64,000 nucleotides of DNA from Acetobacteraceae bacterium (lineage in GTDB: Bacteria > Pseudomonadota > Alphaproteobacteria > Acetobacterales > Acetobacteraceae): positions 1 to 64,000 of the forward strand of contig JASHOA010000024.1 of the NCBI GenBank assembly GCA_030041375.1, in the 5' to 3' direction. Positions 53,109 through 59,937 of this stretch are shown here, in pieces (within the stretch, counting starts at the first letter, position 1; each line of letters opens with the position of its first letter). Made by a program: the position numbers and the translations under genes. Below the pieces are notes generated by a model. It saw only the letters and a program-made list of their open reading frames with translations. It did no database searches and was not told where the DNA came from.

Positions 53109-54569
53109 ATGTCTGCGCGAGTTATCTGGCAATACTGGGAGACGCGGGGGTTCAAGCCCAGGTTCGTCGACGGCCTTCATCAGATTGCCCGCCGCAACAG
53201 CGGTTGCGAAGTTGTTCTCGTCACCCCCGAAACCCTGTCCGCCTTCCTGCCCGAGATTCCCAGGCGGCTTTTCCGGATCAAGGAATTGGCGCACAAGGCC
53301 GACATGATTCGAGCCATGTTGCTGAGCCGGCACGGCGGCATGTGGCTCGATTCGGATGCGGTCGTCCTCAGGGACTTGAACTGGCTGTTTGATCTGCTCA
53401 ATGAAAGCGACTTCGTCGCGTTCAACAATGGGGGGCAACTGAGTCCGGATCGTCCTTGGGTGAGGATCAATTGCTTTCTCTCGCGGCCGAACGGCAAGGT
53501 CGCCACGGAATGGGTCCGGGGGCAGCACGGTAAGTTCCCGCGTGTCACTTACGGGTGGGAAGAGATCGGCACCGAGATTCTTCATCCGATCTGTCTTCAA
53601 TACAAGGATATGGTACGCGTTGTCCCGTTCGAGCGGATCTGCCCGCTCCCCTGGGACCGTGTCAGCGAGTTCGAAGCCGCACCGGCAGCCGAGATGGTGC
53701 AGGCGATTGACGCATGCGACATCGTTATGTTGAGTAACGCGTCCCTCAAGCAACGTGCGCCGACGCTGCGAACCCTCACCTGCGGCGAGATCGCCAAGCG
53801 TGAGGATCTGGCCGGCCTGATCATGAGAAGAGCATACCGCGGAGAAGACATTTTGGAACCAGCACCGGCCAACCGCGCGTCCCTGGGCGGACATCTCAGC
53901 TTCGTGAACATATCTCGACGGCGCGACGCGGATCAATCGCCGCCCGGTCAGCAGGGATCGACCACCATCCTGGACACAATCGCGCGCCCCCTCAAGCGCT
54001 TGCGCTTCGATAACAGACAGTTCTGGAATCGGAGGTATGCCACTGATCCGGAAAAGGGCAGTGGCCCGGGCTCCCGGTGTGAGAATCTGACTCTCAAGAA
54101 CGACCTGATCAAGAATACCGTGGAGAAGCACGGAATCGAGTCGATCCTCGATATCGGCTGCGGCGACATTGCGATCCTGGAAGGGCTACAAATCGGAAGC
54201 TACACGGGAATCGACATTTCCGATCTGATAGTGGAGCGCAATAAGAAACTCCGTCCCGAATGGAAGTTTCTGCGTGCAAATGTGGCCGATTCAGCCACCG
54301 AACTTCCGGCGGCCGATCTCGTCCTTTGCCTCGATGTCCTGATCCACCAGAAGTCCCGGAATGCCTATGAACAAATCTTGCGGCGCGCCATTGCCGCGGC
54401 CCGCCGGCTTGTCCTGGTGTCAGGTTACACCACGCCGGACCTCGGATGGAACGTATTCTTCCACGAGCCGCTGACCCGGTCGGTGTCCCGTATCCAACCC
54501 AAAGCACGGGTGACCCATTTGGCGTCGTATCGTGGCACCGACCTGCTGGAACTTGACCTGATGGCCTGA
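53109..54569 (+). CDS. Glycosyltransferase-methyltransferase fusion protein
   Basis: The 486-residue product has two domains. Residues 1-250 resemble GT32/capsular-polysaccharide glycosyltransferases, with IWQYWETRG at the start and HKADMIRAMLLSRHGGMWLD leading into the DSD metal site (81-83). Residues 300-486 are a class I SAM methyltransferase with FWNRRYATDP, ILDIGCGD (346-353) and YTGIDIS. The second half suggests that the same protein methylates what the first glycosylates, perhaps a surface glycan. G+C is lower than in the surrounding core genes, which fits recent acquisition. No other glycan genes are nearby. The start at 53109 follows a weak ribosome binding site. Confidence 0.75.
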   Translation: MSARVIWQYWETRGFKPRFVDGLHQIARRNSGCEVVLVTPETLSAFLPEIPRRLFRIKELAHKADMIRAMLLSRHGGMWLDSDAVVLRDLNWLFDLLNESDFVAFNNGGQLSPDRPWVRINCFLSRPNGKVATEWVRGQHGKFPRVTYGWEEIGTEILHPICLQYKDMVRVVPFERICPLPWDRVSEFEAAPAAEMVQAIDACDIVMLSNASLKQRAPTLRTLTCGEIAKREDLAGLIMRRAYRGEDILEPAPANRASLGGHLSFVNISRRRDADQSPPGQQGSTTILDTIARPLKRLRFDNRQFWNRRYATDPEKGSGPGSRCENLTLKNDLIKNTVEKHGIESILDIGCGDIAILEGLQIGSYTGIDISDLIVERNKKLRPEWKFLRANVADSATELPAADLVLCLDVLIHQKSRNAYEQILRRAIAAARRLVLVSGYTTPDLGWNVFFHEPLTRSVSRIQPKARVTHLASYRGTDLLELDLMA

Positions 54570-54745
54570 GATGCCTTGTGGCAGGTTGCACGGCAACGGA
54601 AAAGGCTGGGTGTTTGCTGGCTGGATGTCTCTGAAGAGATTGAGATTCTTGGGCTCCCGTCGGATCCCCCCGGCGGGCACTTCCGGTCGAAAGCTCAATG
54701 ATATCAAAGCACCGAGCGCCATCCGCCCAAACATAGGCTTCGGCA

Positions 54746-54782
54746 TTGCACTTTGTACCCATGAGTGGTACATAGATACATT
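54746..54782 (+). promoter_or_regulatory. Putative higBA promoter/operator
   Basis: TGTACC and GGTACA (54754-54759 and 54767-54772) form an inverted repeat that overlaps a -35-like TTGTAC. A -10-like TACATT follows at 54777-54782. HigA-type antitoxins usually bind such a repeat to repress their own operon. Both assignments are by pattern only. Confidence 0.45.
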
Positions 54783-54796
54783 AGCGGTGCTACCGG

Positions 54797-55093
54797 ATGA
54801 TCGTGAGCTTTCAGGACGAGTGGCTGCGCGTGTTCTTCGTCGAGGACAGGCGGTCGCGGCACATCCCGTCCGACCTCGAAGGCCGGCTCTTCCGCAAGCT
54901 CCAGATGATCGATGATGCGACGATCGATCAGGACTTGCGGGTACCGCCCAGCAACCACTTCGAGAAGCTGCGCGGCAATCTGGCGGGGTTCCACTCGATC
55001 CGCGTCAACAGTCGATGGCGGCTGGTCTTCCGGTGGGACGGTGGCCGCGGCGAGGCAGAAGGCGTCTATCTCGACGATCACAGCTACAGATGA
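54797..55093 (+). CDS. higB: HigB-type toxin (RelE/ParE superfamily mRNA interferase)
   Basis: The 98-residue product fits the HigB 'killer' family: DEWLRVFFVEDRRSRHIPSD, LRKLQMIDDA-like spacing (LFRKLQMIDDATIDQDL), FEKLRGNLAGFHSIRVNSRW and RLVFRWDGG. It cleaves mRNA on the ribosome when not bound by HigA. As usual for higBA, the toxin gene comes first. Its stop is eight bases before the antitoxin start at 55102. Confidence 0.9.
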   Translation: MIVSFQDEWLRVFFVEDRRSRHIPSDLEGRLFRKLQMIDDATIDQDLRVPPSNHFEKLRGNLAGFHSIRVNSRWRLVFRWDGGRGEAEGVYLDDHSYR

Positions 55094-55101
55094 GGCAGGC
55101 C

Positions 55102-55410
55102 ATGCTAACGACGAAGCGCAAGCCGGCCACGGTCGGCGAAATCCTGGTCGAGGAGTTCATGCAGCCCATGGGGTTGACCCAGGCCGCGTTGGCGGAGGCG
55201 ATGGGCGTTCAGCGCAAGCACGTCAACGAACTGTGCAACAACCGTCGGACCGTGACGGCAGCGACCGCGCTCATTCTCGCGCGCGTGTTCGGCAACAGTC
55301 CGGACTTCTGGCTGAACGTGCAACGGCGCAGCGATCTGTGGGAGGCGATGAATAGTCCCCGCGAGCGCGAGCGGATCGAACGTGCGACGCCACTCGGTAC
55401 TGCGGCGTGA
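55102..55410 (+). CDS. higA: HigA-type antitoxin (XRE helix-turn-helix)
   Basis: The 102-residue product has an N-terminal VGEILVEEFMQPMGLTQAAL and the helix-turn-helix AEAMGVQRKHVNELCNNRRT, followed by NSPDFWLNVQRRSDLW, as in HigA. An ATG at 55090 overlapping the toxin stop is an alternative start, but GAGG lies correctly before 55102. It should neutralise HigB and repress the operon. Confidence 0.9.
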   Translation: MLTTKRKPATVGEILVEEFMQPMGLTQAALAEAMGVQRKHVNELCNNRRTVTAATALILARVFGNSPDFWLNVQRRSDLWEAMNSPRERERIERATPLGTAA

Positions 55411-55448
55411 TCTTTTGCCACCGGGAAGGGGAAGGATGCTCTGGCGTA

Positions 55449-55587
55449 GAAATCGGCCGTCCCGTCCCCGGCGGCCACAGCCGCGGCCAATGGGCTGACA
55501 CTCGTGACGCGTAACGACCGCGCTATTGCTGGACTCGGCGCAACGGTTCTCAACCCATTCCGGACCGGCGAAAAACGACGGTCGTAG
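55449..55587 (+). pseudogene. VapC toxin, C-terminal remnant
   Basis: The frame reads EIGRPVP, then after a one-base shift AATAAANGLTLVTRNDRAIA and GLGATVLNPF to the stop at 55585-55587. This is the end of a VapC PIN domain, including the conserved TRN and N-P-x residues. There is no start or N-terminal half directly upstream. The matching N-terminal piece is at 52541. Confidence 0.65.
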
Positions 55588-55816
55588 CGCCGACTGCTTC
55601 CGGATAAACCATCGCGCTGTGAGGCAGAACCAGCAGGTTTGGCGGATGGAGTGTCCGCCTAATTGGCGTCCCGCACCGTCCCGGTATGTGTGCTGACCAT
55701 AGAAAATCCTGGCTTTCTGACTGCGGCATCGCCCCGCACTGTTCCCTTGCGTTCCCCTGCGTCGCAGTTTAGAGTGTAGCCCGTGGTGTAGCACGGAAGG
55801 TGAGGCGGAGGGGGCT
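55588..55816. other. Gap before the integrase, candidate left attachment region
   Basis: The 229 bp hold no gene. Tyrosine integrases of this type usually lie next to attL, so the core site should be here, but no tRNA or obvious repeat is visible, and the right end is outside the window. Confidence 0.4.
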
Positions 55817-57091
55817 ATGGCGGGGCTGAAGAGCATAGGCGGCAAGCTCAAGCGCGAGGACAAGAAGCCGGTCGGGATCGGCCGGCACCCGGACGGCGGC
55901 GGCCTCTATCTCGTGGTCAAGAGTGGCACCGCGCGGTCTTGGCAATTTCGCTACAAGGTGCGCGGCACCAAGAGGACGGTTTGGCTTGGGCTTGGCGCCG
56001 AGCGTGACGTGACGCTTGCCGAGGCGCGGGAGAAGGCCCGCGGATGCCGACGGATGCTCGCACAGAAGCTCGATCCGCTGACTGAGCGCAAGGCTGAGAA
56101 GGCCGCCGCGAAAGCCGACGAAGAGGCGATGACCTTCGCTGCGGTGGCTGAACTCTATCTCCGCGCCTATGAGGACACTTGGCGCAATCCGAAGCATCGG
56201 ACGCAATGGCGCAACACCCTTCGGGATTATGTGGCGCCCGCGCTCGGCATGAAGGTTGATGCTGAAGGCCGCATGACCGGCGGGAAGCTCGTGAGTGGGA
56301 TCACCGTTGCGGATGTGACGAAGATCGTCGAGCCAATCTGGAAGGAGAAACCCGAAACCGCGAGCCGGGTGCGCGGGCGGATCGAGACGGTGCTCGACTA
56401 CGCCACGGCCCGCGGCTGGCGCACCGGCGACAACCCGGCCCGCTGGCGCGGGCATCTGGCGAACCTGCTGCCGGCCCGGGACAAGGTGGCACGGGTGCAG
56501 CACCACGCCGCTCTGCCGTGGCGCGAGATCGGCGGCTTCATGGCCACGCTGCGCGAGCACAAGGGCTTCGCAGCCCTGGCGGCGGAATTCGCCATCCTCA
56601 CCGCGGCACGGTCGAGCGAGGTACGCGGGCTGCGGTGGGCCGAGATCGACCTGGCGCACAAGGTTTGGACCGTGCCGGCGGAGCGGATGAAGCCCGGGCG
56701 CGAGCATCGGGTGCCGTTGAGCGATGCGGCGCTGGCGATCCTCGAGGAAGTGAAGCCGCTGCGCCGTAAGCCGGAAGATCTGGTGTTCTCCGGCCAGCGC
56801 CAGGGCAAGCAGCTTTCCGACGTGGCGGTGAGCAAGAGCGTGAAGGCCGCTGGCGGGGCTGAGCTGACGCTGCACGGGATGCGCTCGACGTTCAGAGATT
56901 GGGCCGCCGAGGCGACGAATTACCCCCGCGAGGTGGCGGAGGCGGCATTGGCGCATGTGCTGAAAGACAAGACGGAAGCTGCATATCAGCGTGGCGATCT
57001 GCTTGAGAAGCGCGCCCGCCTGATGGCCGATTGGGCCGAGTTCTGCGGCCGGCCGCCGGTGAGCGCCGAGGTGGTGCCGATCCGGGCGTAA
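55817..57091 (+). CDS. P4-type tyrosine integrase
   Basis: The 424-residue product begins with the DUF4102 arm-binding domain (GIGRHPDGGGLYLVVKSG, TVWLGLG) and ends in a tyrosine recombinase domain. Catalytic residues are R265 in TAARSSEVRG, H353-x-x-R356 in LHGMRSTFRDW, H380 in LAHVLKDKTEAAY, and Y390. It should integrate and excise the element that starts here. The ATG at 55817 is preceded by GGAGG. Confidence 0.93.
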   Translation: MAGLKSIGGKLKREDKKPVGIGRHPDGGGLYLVVKSGTARSWQFRYKVRGTKRTVWLGLGAERDVTLAEAREKARGCRRMLAQKLDPLTERKAEKAAAKADEEAMTFAAVAELYLRAYEDTWRNPKHRTQWRNTLRDYVAPALGMKVDAEGRMTGGKLVSGITVADVTKIVEPIWKEKPETASRVRGRIETVLDYATARGWRTGDNPARWRGHLANLLPARDKVARVQHHAALPWREIGGFMATLREHKGFAALAAEFAILTAARSSEVRGLRWAEIDLAHKVWTVPAERMKPGREHRVPLSDAALAILEEVKPLRRKPEDLVFSGQRQGKQLSDVAVSKSVKAAGGAELTLHGMRSTFRDWAAEATNYPREVAEAALAHVLKDKTEAAYQRGDLLEKRARLMADWAEFCGRPPVSAEVVPIRA

Positions 57092-57109
57092 GGTTGGATA
57101 GAAGAAAAC

Positions 57110-57141
57110 GGCGCCCGCGGTGCAGCGAACACCCGGGCGCC
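57110..57141 (+). terminator. Possible hairpin after the integrase
   Basis: GGCGCCCG and CGGGCGCC form an eight-base stem with a 16-base loop, 19 bp after the integrase stop. The U-run is missing, so it may instead be a leader structure for the next gene, whose ATG is at 57163. Confidence 0.4.
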
Positions 57142-57162
57142 AGATCGACCAAGGAGTACGAG

Positions 57163-57774
57163 ATGGCCGATGGCGGCAAGGATAGCACGAGCACGGAACT
57201 TCCGGCGACGGCCCTCTATCGGAGATCCGATCGTTGGCTGATCGATCAGCTTGAGGAGGGGCGGAAGCATTTCGACGCCGGCGACAAGCACGCGGCGGTG
57301 TTGATCGACCTGATAGCAGTAGTCGATTGGTTGAACCGTAAGGCGGCAATCCAAGAAGCGGGGTTGACCGAGCCGCTGGTGAACCTGGCCGTAGCGTTTG
57401 CCGATGTCGCCAATGGGAAGAAACATCCGCTGCTAACGCCGGCGACGCCGGCACATAGCCCGAACAGCCCAAGCCGAGACCGGATGAAAGCTGTCTCCGC
57501 TCTGGCCTTGGACATATTGATCGAGAGAGGCATGACGCGGGACAACGCCGCCAAGCTAGTCGAGCGGGAGCTTGAGCGGATCGGGCGCAAACCCGCGAAG
57601 GTCACTCGCGCTACGATACTGCAATGGCGATCCGAGATGAGAAACCGAGCGTCAGAAATGGCGCTGGAACAATATCGCCAGTTCAGCGAGGCACGTAAGG
57701 CGTTCGATGGGAAGTGGGCGCGCCCAGAAGACGAGGTGCGCCATCTCTTCGAGAACTTGGGGAAGCTGCTCTAA
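57163..57774 (+). CDS. Hypothetical protein of the integrative element
   Basis: The 203-residue product is not recognised. It is soluble and mostly helical, with a DKHAAVLIDLIAVVDWLNRK helix early and MTRDNAAKLVERELERIG followed by VTRATILQWRSEMRNR later, which reads like a helix-turn-helix. AAGGAG precedes the start. Proteins of this length and charge often stand after such integrases, which suggests a regulatory role but does not show it. Confidence 0.6.
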   Translation: MADGGKDSTSTELPATALYRRSDRWLIDQLEEGRKHFDAGDKHAAVLIDLIAVVDWLNRKAAIQEAGLTEPLVNLAVAFADVANGKKHPLLTPATPAHSPNSPSRDRMKAVSALALDILIERGMTRDNAAKLVERELERIGRKPAKVTRATILQWRSEMRNRASEMALEQYRQFSEARKAFDGKWARPEDEVRHLFENLGKLL

Positions 57775-57885
57775 CTCCGGTAGAGCGAGCGCCAGGATTT
57801 TGAAAAAGTCCCCCTCTTATTCCAAAGGACCACTCGCCATCATCCACGCACGCACCGGAACACCGATGCGATGCGGAGTGTTGAA

Positions 57886-58176
57886 ATGGGACTATCGGAT
57901 ATTGAACGTGCGGCACTCACCGGAGCCGGTTACCCGGATGGTGGTGGCATTGCGTGGCGCCCGTTGTACACGGTCGCCGATGCTGCGGAAGTCGTCGGCA
58001 CAAGGACGCGCCTCTATAATGAGTTGAGCGCCGGGCGGCTCAGCGCCGTGCGCGTCGGGCGCAGGACCATGGTCACGGGCGACAGCTTGCGGCGCTGGTG
58101 CGAGACCCTGGAACCTGTGCAGTTCGGCAAGCGTCGTCGCGCCCGCGCCGCACAGCACGAGAGCGCCACCCTGTAA
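57886..58176 (+). CDS. Excisionase/AlpA-like helix-turn-helix protein
   Basis: The 96-residue product carries YTVADAAEVVGTRTRLYNEL and SAGRLSAVRVGRRTMVTGDS, the winged-helix pattern of excisionases and HTH_17 proteins. These bind near attachment sites and steer the integrase towards excision. The ATG at 57886 has GGAG seven bases before it, while 57871 is an alternative without a ribosome binding site. Confidence 0.75.
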   Translation: MGLSDIERAALTGAGYPDGGGIAWRPLYTVADAAEVVGTRTRLYNELSAGRLSAVRVGRRTMVTGDSLRRWCETLEPVQFGKRRRARAAQHESATL

Positions 58177-58297
58177 CGCAACGCGCCGCCCGGAGACCCG
58201 GAGCGGCGGCGCTGGAATCGCAAATTGTCGGTGCCGTCGGCAAGATAGGCGATCAGCGCGGCGCGCGCAAGGGCCTGGCGGCGAGGAGAACCTCGCC

Positions 58298-58831
58298 ATG
58301 TCACAGTTCATCGAAACAAAAAGCGGCTATGTGAACCTGGCCCTCGTGGCCCGGATCGGTGAGCGAGAGCATCGCCAACCCAACGAGACGAAGGGCACTA
58401 CCTACACCTTCTACGGGCCGGAGGATCGAGTCCTTGGAACGCGCACAGTTTGGGGCGGCCGGGCTATCGACTTCGAGACGATGACGGCTCCGGTTGTTCC
58501 CGCTGCACCCGGAACGATGGCGTGTGTGTTGTGGCTTTATACTGAGGGCAACCGGCCGACCGATGAGCATATCTGCGAGTCCCGGCAGCCGATCGTGGCG
58601 TGGCGCATTCCGCTCGATGGGGCTCCGCAACCAGTGTTGCTCGACCCTCCGATTTCGGATGATGAGGCTATATTTATCGAGGTGCCGGCTGGGTTTTGGC
58701 GCGCCGAGCACGGGCAGTTTGCGACGATCGAGGAAGCGAAAGCCGCCTTCCTAAAGGAAGCCCAGCAGACGTACGACTGGCTTCGTCTCGACAAAGCGCG
58801 GAAGCAGGGAGCAGGCGAGGCGGAGGCATGA
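58298..58831 (+). CDS. Hypothetical protein of the integrative element
   Basis: The 177-residue product is not recognised. It starts MSQFIETKSGYVNLALVARI, has a beta-rich middle (TYTFYGPEDRVLGTRTVWG) and ends in an acidic/basic helix (KEAQQTYDWLRLDKARKQG). No signal peptide or membrane segment is seen. The stop overlaps the TOPRIM gene by four bases (ATGA), so the two are co-translated. Confidence 0.6.
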   Translation: MSQFIETKSGYVNLALVARIGEREHRQPNETKGTTYTFYGPEDRVLGTRTVWGGRAIDFETMTAPVVPAAPGTMACVLWLYTEGNRPTDEHICESRQPIVAWRIPLDGAPQPVLLDPPISDDEAIFIEVPAGFWRAEHGQFATIEEAKAAFLKEAQQTYDWLRLDKARKQGAGEAEA

Positions 58832-59937
58832 GCGCCGCAGCGGAGGCGCCGGCCAGCGATCTCATAGGCGCCATTGACGCCGTGTTTGCAGAAATCCATG
58901 CCAACACTGGCGCCCCCCTCACTCTGTACCAGAGGCCAGATGGCTCATATTTCTGGGCCGTCGACGGCGAGAATATGTGCGAGCCCACCGATCCCGCCAG
59001 CGTGCTCGCCAGTGTCAAGCTTTGGCGCAACCGCCTGGTCAACGAAAAGGCGGTCGAGCGAATTAACGGTGCTAGTCCCACGAAATCCAAACGGCGGGGG
59101 CGCCCGAAGGATCCGGCGGTTGAGGGTCGGCGCAAGGCCCTGATTGAGATCGTCAAAACCACTCAGCCGGCGACCGTCCGGCAAATCTTCTATTTGGCCG
59201 AGATCAGGGGCCTCGTTCCCAAGTCCGAGGAAGGCTATCGCCACGTCCAACATGATCTTGTCCTACTTCGACGAGAAGGACGAATCCCCTACGGCTGGAT
59301 TACCGATTCCACCCGGCTTCAGCGCAAGCCGACGAGTTACGGCTCGGTTGAAGAAGCACTCGAAGCCACGGCTGCCTTGTATCGCAAAAGCCTTTGGCGA
59401 GATGCGGGCTCCTATGTCGAAATTTGGGTCGAAAAGCTCGCTCTCTCTGGGGTGATATATCCCGTCACTGCGGCCTACGACGTGCGCTTGATGGCCGCCA
59501 AGGGATACGCGTCGCTCTCGTTCCTGCACTCAGCGGCCGAGGACATCGCCACGCTCGACGTACCGGCCTACATCTATCACCTCGGCGATTACGATCCGAG
59601 CGGGCAGGATGCAGCGCGGGCGATTGAACAGACCATCCGTGAGATGGCACCCGGGAGCGAGATCCATTTCACCAGGCTCGCGGTGACACCCGAGCAGATC
59701 GCTGAATGGAACCTTCCGACTAGGCCGACGAAGGAAACAGACAGCCGGGCAAAGAAGTTCGGCAGCGATGTCAGCGTCGAACTCGACTCCATCGAACCGG
59801 AGCGTCTCCGCGAACTGGTCGAAGAAGCGATTCTACAGCACCTTGACCAGGACCAAATCGAGGTTCTGAAGCGGGCGGAACAGAGCGAGCGCGAAATCCT
59901 GATGCGGCTTGCAGGCGGCGAGGGGAGCGTAGCATGA
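58828..59937 (+). CDS. Stand-alone TOPRIM protein, Spo11/TopoVI-A-like
   Basis: The 369-residue product has a middle domain with TVRQIFYLAEIRGLVPKSEE (Y122) that resembles the tyrosine-bearing winged helix of Spo11/Topo VI-A. It is followed by a TOPRIM domain with E202 in WVEKLAL and the acidic motif HLGDYDPSG (251-259). TOPRIM folds coordinate Mg2+ for DNA cleavage or primer synthesis. The N-terminal 90 residues and a basic KSKRRGRPK linker are unique. It is translationally coupled to the upstream gene and to the DUF3987 gene downstream (ATGA at both ends). Its role in the element is unknown. Confidence 0.75.
   Translation: MSAAAEAPASDLIGAIDAVFAEIHANTGAPLTLYQRPDGSYFWAVDGENMCEPTDPASVLASVKLWRNRLVNEKAVERINGASPTKSKRRGRPKDPAVEGRRKALIEIVKTTQPATVRQIFYLAEIRGLVPKSEEGYRHVQHDLVLLRREGRIPYGWITDSTRLQRKPTSYGSVEEALEATAALYRKSLWRDAGSYVEIWVEKLALSGVIYPVTAAYDVRLMAAKGYASLSFLHSAAEDIATLDVPAYIYHLGDYDPSGQDAARAIEQTIREMAPGSEIHFTRLAVTPEQIAEWNLPTRPTKETDSRAKKFGSDVSVELDSIEPERLRELVEEAILQHLDQDQIEVLKRAEQSEREILMRLAGGEGSVA

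Noticed and set aside
58828-59937. TOPRIM protein as part of a Wadjet (JetABCD) defence system
   Set aside because: No SMC-like JetC or JetA/JetB genes are present, and the protein is coupled to a DUF3987 gene instead.
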